A stretch of DNA of 64,000 nucleotides from Paraspadella gotoi (taxonomy: Eukaryota > Chaetognatha). Positions 49,601-58,600 of this stretch are shown in pieces; within the stretch, counting starts at the first letter, position 1; every line of letters starts with the position of its first letter. A model generated the notes under the pieces. It had not been told where the DNA came from and searched no databases. It was given only the letters and a program-made list of their open reading frames with translations. The stretch is from contig CM119263.1 of NCBI GenBank assembly GCA_051294375.1, positions 2,488,182 to 2,552,181 of the forward strand. The letters are read 5' to 3'. A program made the position numbers and the translations under genes.

Positions 49601-52600
49601 CCCGGTGGTCGCCTAGCAGTTAAGAGAGACGGGGCGCTTAACCCGCCTGTAACTCGGTGTTACAGCCTGATCCGAAGCTCAGGGACTGCTTATATTGAAC
49701 GGTTCTGTCACTAACACAACAATTATCACTGTCTCTTCAATATCAATAAATCAGTCCATCAACCTAAGAATTAGCTAATTAATGATTTTATTTGTAAGAG
49801 AGAGAAACTTAAAAAAAATTCAAATTTATGTGACTTTTGCTTTTTCCATTAAAACTCTTTTTTAACGATTCCATCGAAACATTAAAGCTAGCTTAATCAC
49901 AAACTTCTACCCACACAAAAAATTTTATTCCAATCCAACNNNNNNNNNNGAATCTGCTGATAAGCAGATCCGACTAAAAATTGGAGGGTAGAAAACGTAC
50001 CTGACCCCACAAAAGAACACCCAAGCCAAAGAAAACGCACCATAGCCAAATATCAGCAGTTAAAGAGTGTGTACTAAAGGCTCGTCCCCCAAATTCGATT
50101 ATGACAACCTTAAAAATAGTTTTTTTAAATAATTAAGTCATTATAATCATGAATTAATATTCGTACTCACTGTTTCTTCCAATTAACAATTGACAGATAT
50201 TTTCAAATTAGATAAACAAAATTCATATATTATATTTTTCTTTCTTATTTGCTTTTCTAGATGTGGATCAAGATACGTTCAATTTATGTAAATGAACTTT
50301 TTCCATGCTTTTTTCCTATAAAAAGCGATAACTGACCAAATTCAAATTTTAATGGGAACAGTATTAAACTAATCCATTATTGGTGATAATTATTGTGTTA
50401 AAATATTTTTTTGCAAAAATGTTCCGAACCAAGAGTAATTCGCTAATTAAAATTAAAATATATTATATAATGTTAAAATTTTTTTTATATATTAAGTTGT
50501 TTTAATTGATTCTGATAGAGCTCAAAAAGTTCAGCAAAAATTGTAAATACAACTTTTTAAAATTTTGATGTTTTACTACTGAAAATTAGTAGCGGAAAGA
50601 AACCGAAATTTTTGTTTTTACAACGATTTGTTTTTTTAATTAGGACAAGTTTTCATCAGCAATTATCAGTTTCAAAGTCGAAACATGTCCTAAATAAAAA
50701 ACAAATCGTTGTAGAAATAAAAAAATCGTTTTCTTTCCGCTAATAAATTCACACGGAACGAAAGGAAAATTAGTAAAAACTGCTAGTGCTAAAATTATCG
50801 GATGATGATGATGATGATTTTTCAAGGTTTTTCCTAATTTTAACCGCGTTATCATCAAAATATTGAAAAGAGAAATATACTTTGTGTAGACAATTTTTAA
50901 TAAGCTATCTGAATCTGCTTTTAAAAATACAAAATTTAAAAAAACAAATTTTAACATTTTTTATCTATAAATAAATATTAAAAAATTAATTACTAGTGCT
51001 TTTAGCCATTATAGAAAATTTTGGTCCATTGAAAGTTTTCTCAGAAATGTATGTTTCATTTGGGAACTTCTGACCCACCCAATTGACACTATCGAATTGT
51101 ACCTGCGAAAAAAGCGTTCCAAACCAAATGGTGTAAAAAATAGGATTTACAAAAACTCCTTGAAACACATTCCTTTGTCCGTGAATTTTTCTGGAATAAA
51201 TTTTAAGAAATTTAATTTTTATTGAGTCAAATCTTTTTAGAGAAATAAAGGATTTCAAATGACTAACATGTTACCTTGCATTTATTTCATTAAATAAAGT
51301 CATCATAACAAAAACGTTGAAAACAATAGTAAAATGAACTGAGGGTGGTGAACCTATTCTTGCTCCGATACCGCTGTCAATATCGAATATTGGAGAACCT
51401 GTAACAAAGTATTTCATTGCTGTAAGAAGTTACTTGAAAAAAATGTTAAAAGCAATTGTTGCGATTATAAGGAAGGAACTTTTGATGCAACCAGGAATGA
51501 GAATGAAAATTTTTTTCCGCTGATAACTAAGCGCTAAATACTAAATTTGAATAGGTACTTACCAAAATATAATATCACGAAAATAACCAGAAGCTGGTAG
51601 ACTGCATGTCCCAGAATATTTTTTAACATTGTTCTGGAAATTAAAGGTTTTGTTCTTCCATATGGTTTACGATCCAAAAGAGAATCATCTGGGTATTCCG
51701 TTGCAAGAGCTAATGATGCTAATGTATCCATTATTAGATTAACCCACAACATTTGTACTGCCCGCAAAGGCGAATCCTAAATATGAATCAGATATTTAAA
51801 AAAATAGTCAAAATGTAGTGAAAGTACAAATAAAACAATTAAATATGTTTACAAAATGCAAAAAGATTAAGAAATTGACTCCATTTTTTGAGAAAACCTT
51901 TTTAATTATGTAAATGAAATATATACCTTGATAGAAGCCGCTCCAATAAAAGCAACAATAACAGCAACAACATTCACAGTAAGTTGGAATTGCAAAAACT
52001 TAGCGACTGAATCATAAACATTTCTTCCCCATTTCACTGCCTGAAAAGCAATAAAGTAAGAAATAGTTTCAAAAAACTGTGGTGTTAAAAAATCATATCT
52101 ATAATTTTACTTTTGTAAGTGCATTAAGGTGGGCCAGACTGATATTTTTTACAATATGAAACGGTCTGCAATAAAAATCTTTTGTAGGAATATAAAGATT
52201 GTAATTTAAAAATAATAATTCGTTATTTTTATATGAGAAAATATGTTTTATAAATAAATTAAATGATTGTATTAATATAAAATTTTTTATTAAAAAAAAA
52301 TATGGCAATTGGAAAGATCGACGACGACTAAGAACTAAGTTGTCGTATTGAAAGGTTTTCGTAACAAAATCGTCGAAATGCCGAGAGCTTATTCTTACCT
52401 TGACTATCGATGAAAAATTATCATCTGTAAGAATAATGTCTGAAGCTTCTTTTGCAACGTCCGTCCCAGCAATACCCTACAAAGATTAAAATAAACAAAG
52501 AGGTGATAAATAATATATAAACGCATGATACGATTGATACAAACCATCGCAAATCCAACGTCGGCTTTTTTCAAAGCCGGTCCGTCATTAGTCCCGTCTC

Positions 52601-55600
52601 CCGTGACGGCAACGACTTCACGCATGGGAGTTATGCGGGAATTTATTATTCCTAAAAGTCAGACGAAGCAACGTTGTTAATATTTTATAGTTTATAAAAT
52701 ATATCTACGTGAATTACCTTTTACTAGAGTGTATTTGTCTTGAGGGGAAGAACGCGCAAGTACTCGCAAACGAGGCCAGATTTCATCGAGTTTAGCTGTG
52801 ACGCAAGACAAAACACTCAATTTTAATGCATTTTATAAACATGTACTAAAATTATGAAGTAACTAGAATTATTACCTTGTTCTACTTCATCTCTGTGATT
52901 TTTAATTAATCTATTAAATTCTTTTCCTTCCATGACGAGAAATTCAGAATTTGGGCTGAGAATACCACATTTTGTTGCAATCGACCGCGCAGTATTTATA
53001 TTATCACCGGTGACCATACGTACTACGATTCCAGCATGCTGGCACAATTCAATTGCTTTTGGAACCTGCAAAAAGTGGAAAATGACAGATTCAAAGTATA
53101 ATGTTGGATAAAATCAGATTTTTATGAAAATTTGCAAATTACTTGTTTCACTATTTTCTATTTTTCTATTTTAATATTTTAATTTTTTTAAAAAGGATTT
53201 AGTATTTAATCTATGAGTTGAGTTAAAAAGTTTAAGTTAAAATGAGAAGTAGGCTACTCACTACACAAGCTAGCAAACACAGACCTCTGGTCGCACTGGG
53301 TCCTCTATACCAGCAATCGCTATGAGGGTCATATCTTTGAAGATTGAGTCTTCATCATTCCAATCTGGTTCCTTAGCGACATGAACCTCATTTGACGCAT
53401 GATCGCCTAATTCAAATAATAAGTATAAAAAAATGGTCTCGGCAAATGTTTTTTTACAAAATCAAGAATTATACCAAAAACAAAATCTTTGTAAGCGATT
53501 CCGATAGTTCGCAGTCCATCCATAGCCATAGGTTCAATCACAGAAGTTACGAGCTTGGATGCGTCAGACGATGAAAATGGTTGAGGTTTTCCATCAATAT
53601 CCATCATAAATGCACATTTTTTTGTAATAACTGAAGATTAAAAAGTAAAATTTAATTATTGCATTATGTCCGCATTATGCAAGCTACACTTATGTCAATA
53701 ATATCAGCAACGCCATAAAAAGAATTTTCTTTATCCATCATAAAAATGTAAGAAAGGTCAAACCTTCCGAAGCCCCTTTCGTATAAACGCGAAAGCCATC
53801 TCCCCCTGGCCGAGCGATGACGGTGCTCATTGATTTTCGCGCCGAATTGAAGGTGAAAACTTTAATGAATTTGTCTTCAGTTGTTGCATCACGATATGAC
53901 TAAAAAAATGTAGTTATTAAAATTAAAATTTTATACTTTATAAAATTTGATTAATAAGGAAGCGATTCTGGCTACAAAACAAATACGACATCATTTTGTT
54001 TATTTATTTGTTTATTTAAAAAGTAGCGCTAGAATTATGTAAGAGCAATTGTATTAAATTCTCGTCTCGGCCCATATTTTTGGCATATATAATATATAAA
54101 TATTATATATACATATATTTTTTTTCAAAATTACCTGATAATCCCTGCCTAAAACTAACTGAACAAATCCAAGAAGCGCACATTCAGTTTTATTTCCCAG
54201 CTGAACCGGAAGAGCGCTCGGATCTTCTTTGTTAATTTGAATTTGAGTAGCGTAGGAACTAAGGATACAAAATAAGACAAAAAAAAATATATAAAATTGT
54301 CAAATAATGCGAGGACAAAATGTTTTTCTGACATCATAATTCAACAGAAAATCAACTGCTCAAAAATTTACCTGTTAATGCAAATGGATTGACAAATTAA
54401 ATCCCCAAAATCAACAGAAAATAAAGAATAACGCGGAGGATCTTCATTGTGTATAAATCGTTTTCCTGATGAAATAATGTTTATTTCAAGAAATGTTTAC
54501 AAATTCTCCTAAAATCTAACCAGTAAAAATAATACTCTTATACTATTCAAAGAAAAGAGAGTTTCTGGCCCAAAGAAAAAATCAGCCAAGTATTTCATAA
54601 AGGATTTAAAAGGAGGATTAGGTTTAAAGTTTAAAGATAACCAATTAACCATACCAGCGAAAAAACTAAGAGAAAACTGAAACATACCCCCGATGTAGCT
54701 TTGAACGCAGGTCATTCTGTTAGTTGTCAGCGTTCCTGTTTTATCTGAGCATATTGCTGTGGCATTTCCCATGGTTTCACAAGCGTCTAAATGGCGAACT
54801 AGGTTATTATCCTTCATCATTTTCTGAAAGCAGAAACGTTTATATACTGATATAAAATTGGGTCTTTTCAGCGTTACGTATTTTTTAATTCTCCATCTTT
54901 ACATTAATTTTTTCACCTCCCAACTTTAAAGTAAAGAAATCGAACGAAAAAAAATAATAAATTTTTGATTTTGCGTTGGTTTTCTATAAATTACTTAAAT
55001 TATAAATTACTTACTCTAACTGAGTATGCGAGTGAAAGAGTAACAGCAAGCGGAAGCCCCTCCGGGACCGCGACAACAAGAACAGTCACACCGATAATGA
55101 AATGTTGCATGTAGTAACGAAGGTAGGAAAGATTGAATTTATTCCCATTAATAGCGAATTCTTCGATTGAAAAACGAAGCATCAATATAATTACAGTAAG
55201 AATAGCAATAGCCGAACCTGAAAGTATTAAAACAATATTATCGTAACGATTTAAATAAATATTCATTTACAAAAAGTTATATCAACGAACAACATTCCCT
55301 TTAATCGCTGTAATGAGAATCATTTTATTACTTCTAACGAATACTATTTTTCATTTACTATTATTTTTCCACTCATTTAACTCTTTTATACTCACCGCCG
55401 TATCCAATTTGTATCGCAAGTTTGGTTAACTTTCCCTGCAAGACACTTTTTTCCATTTTTGGTCGATCTTCTTCTTCTCTTGCAGGAGGCGCTTCTTCGC
55501 CGTCCATTTCCCCATTTTGCGGCAATGGTTTTTCCGTTCGTACCTCTTTTAATGCAACGTCATTTGCCGCAACATAATTACCGCCTGAAGGTAAATCCAA

Positions 55601-58600
55601 CTTCAGTTTGTTTTAACGCTTGAATTTTAAATGCCATTTCAATCATTATGACAAACTATGGCAAATACATCATGGTTTAGAACATTAAATTATTAATTCA
55701 AACCTGTATCATGAATGTGCGAATTGTGCTCTGGAGAAGCTGCCTTGTTAGCATCCTTTTCATTTTCTAAATAAAGAGAAGGAATGGTGACAGTAAATAT
55801 TGAATTACTAAAAAACTTTATATCACTCCGTACACTCATATCCTGTTACAAGGTGCAGCGGTTAATAATAATATCAGAGCATAAAATCTCACCGGCAGAA
55901 ATTTTCATATAACAATTTCAATCATAGAAATATTGGCATATTTGCAAGGAATAAATGCAAAAGCGATTTATATATCTGATAAAAATTAACTAAGCTAAAT
56001 TTAAAAGTTATAACGAGCTTGGAGTAGAGAAAATTAAACCCACTTTCTTTCCCCGACAGTCAAATCTATCAAAATACTTCATATTTACATTTAACAGTGC
56101 ACAACAGTGACCAATAATAAGTTTTTTATAGCCATTTAACCCGATGGATCATTCAAAAATACTCAATTTTTTAACTCGCCCGAAAGATAAAAAATATATA
56201 TACCAAACTTAAGCCAAGTCTTTTAGATTTTAGATAATATGTTGTGTATTAAATGTATTAAATGTTAAAAGAGAAAACTTGTTGATTGTCAAAACGCTGA
56301 TGAAGACTAACTGCAGAGTCGAAACAGGTCCGACTAAATTGTCCAAATATAATTCGTTGTTAAACAATTCAAAAATTGCTTTTCTCTAAATAGATAATAT
56401 GTTAGACAGTTGACGAGTTGCCTTACTATTTTTATGCATTTTCAAAAAATTATTAGCCTGAAAAGTAAATAGTAAACTTACTAACATCCGTGTCTCTCAA
56501 TAAAAATAAGTAATGCAAAAGTAAAACATAAAAAAGCAGAAAGTGAAGAAAAGTAAAACATCAAAGGAAAAGATGAAGAGAAAAAAAAATGAAAAACAGA
56601 GAATTCAAATAAATGTAATAATTTGAATAGTGAAATTAATAATAAAACGTTGAAGGTGAAAAGATAATAGAAGAAAATTGAAGAGAAATATCTGAAAAAA
56701 TACAGTACGTTTACAAATACATCACCGAATGAATAATCTAATCATAGTTTTGTTTTATTTATTTGAAATGTTTTTTGAAATTGTATGAAAAGGCAAGCCG
56801 ACAATTGTCGTAAGTCATTTTTTTTTCAAACGGATTTAGACCACAAGTAGATTGTTAAAGAATCTTCAAAAAAGAATCGAAATAAAAATAAAATAACGGT
56901 TGAAATCTATTTTGAATTTCTCATGATCATGCAATATATCTTTAACTTCTCACCATGTGATTTTTTTTTTGTGGGTGCGAAGAATTTATGAGGTGTTCTA
57001 CGGCTACTCATCTTCAAGTCAATAGATGAACAAATACAATCTTACCCTTGGAAGAGTAGCTTTCTAACACTGTCATACAACACAAAAAAAAATTAAATTA
57101 CATCAACAACGATGCTTGACAAGTTGAAATTAAAAAAAAAAAAGGAGCAAGGGGCCAACAAGGAGTCAACAATACCGAGAGTGTGCGCGATGTTTCAATG
57201 CAAAGTAACTTTTAACTTACGAGTCTCCTCGTTTCCTTGATCCTTCATCTTCTTCTTTTTCTTCTTTTTCGATTTTTCTGATTCTCCCTCGTCGTCGGGA
57301 TCGGGGACCGCCCCTCCCTCGGCGGCGCCAAGCAAAGCGAAAATGATTCCCGTTTGCGAGTGAATCTGTTACGAGAAACCAGAGCAACGCTGAGAATCCT
57401 CACATTTTTTTCAATTTATTAAGGGCTTGACAAAGTGATTATAGCTTAATTGAGGCAGTCGTTAATACAAATCCTTTGGTTTGAGATTTAAGCGCCGATT
57501 ACCTTCAGCATTATGGTTTTCTTATTACTGGCCTGATCGACCCTAACCCAATAAATATTGTGCTTTAAGATTGTACGATAAGACAACTGACAATATTTAA
57601 TCAAAGATGATGAAGTGATCGTTGCAATACAATAGGAGCAACTTCTAAGCAACTTACCCCAACAGCAACAACAAGCATTTTCCCGGATCCCTCCATAACG
57701 TGAGTTCCCGAGAGTAACAAAGGATCAACATTCTCCCCCTTTTTGACGTGGTCAGATTCCCCGGTCAGGGAACTTTCGTCCACTTTCAAGTCATTGCTTT
57801 GAATAATAAGGCCATCAGCTGGTAACAAATCACCTAAAAAAGAAAATAATAATAAGCAGGGACCTGCTATGTCATTATCTTGTGAGAGTGATGGAGGCCA
57901 TAAACCACCAAAGCCTGTCCAAAGTCAGGGGCAAGATACCTCATTTATTAAATAATAAAGAAAAGATTAATAAAAATTAAAAATTATTGATTATTCGGAA
58001 GCTGAAGTAGGAAACGTAAATATTCTGCAAGGGTTCAGAATAAATCGATCCTTATTTAATTTAACCTATTATGGTGGACTAAAATCCACCAACCGTTCAT
58101 CAGCGGCCATTGGTGCCAGAGGCAAGTCATTCGCCTCCCAACCCAAAAGGTCCGGGGTTCTAGCCCGGTGGTTGTCTGGCAGTTAAGAGGGACGGGGCGC
58201 TTAACCCGCCTGTAACATTGTGTTACAGCATGATCCGAAGCTCAGGGACTGCTTATATTGAACGGTTCTGTCACTAACATATAATAATAATCACTGTCTC
58301 TTCATTGGTGAGCCCGACTTCCGAACACAACAGCAACAACAACACTTTCAGGCGACATGCCTCAACCTGGCGATGCACTTTCCGCCCACAACACATCAGG
58401 CGACATGCCTCAACTTGGTGACCAAATTTCCACCAACAACAACAATTCACTGAAGAGACGCAACAGACTTCTTCCTACGGGAGGGGGGGATGTATGGTGG
58501 ACTAAAATCCACCAACCGTTCATCAGCAGCCATGGTGTTACAGCCTGATCCGAAGCTCAGGGACTGCTTATATTGTTATATTATTATATTATTATTATAT

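Noticed and set aside
56280-56335. Hammerhead-ribozyme-like core CTGATGA...GAAAC
   Set aside because: A GACT/AGTC stem II is present and a GTC occurs downstream, but no convincing stem I and only a 3-4 bp stem III can be drawn. The words resemble the centre of the foldback at 50648-50684 and may be a repeat remnant.
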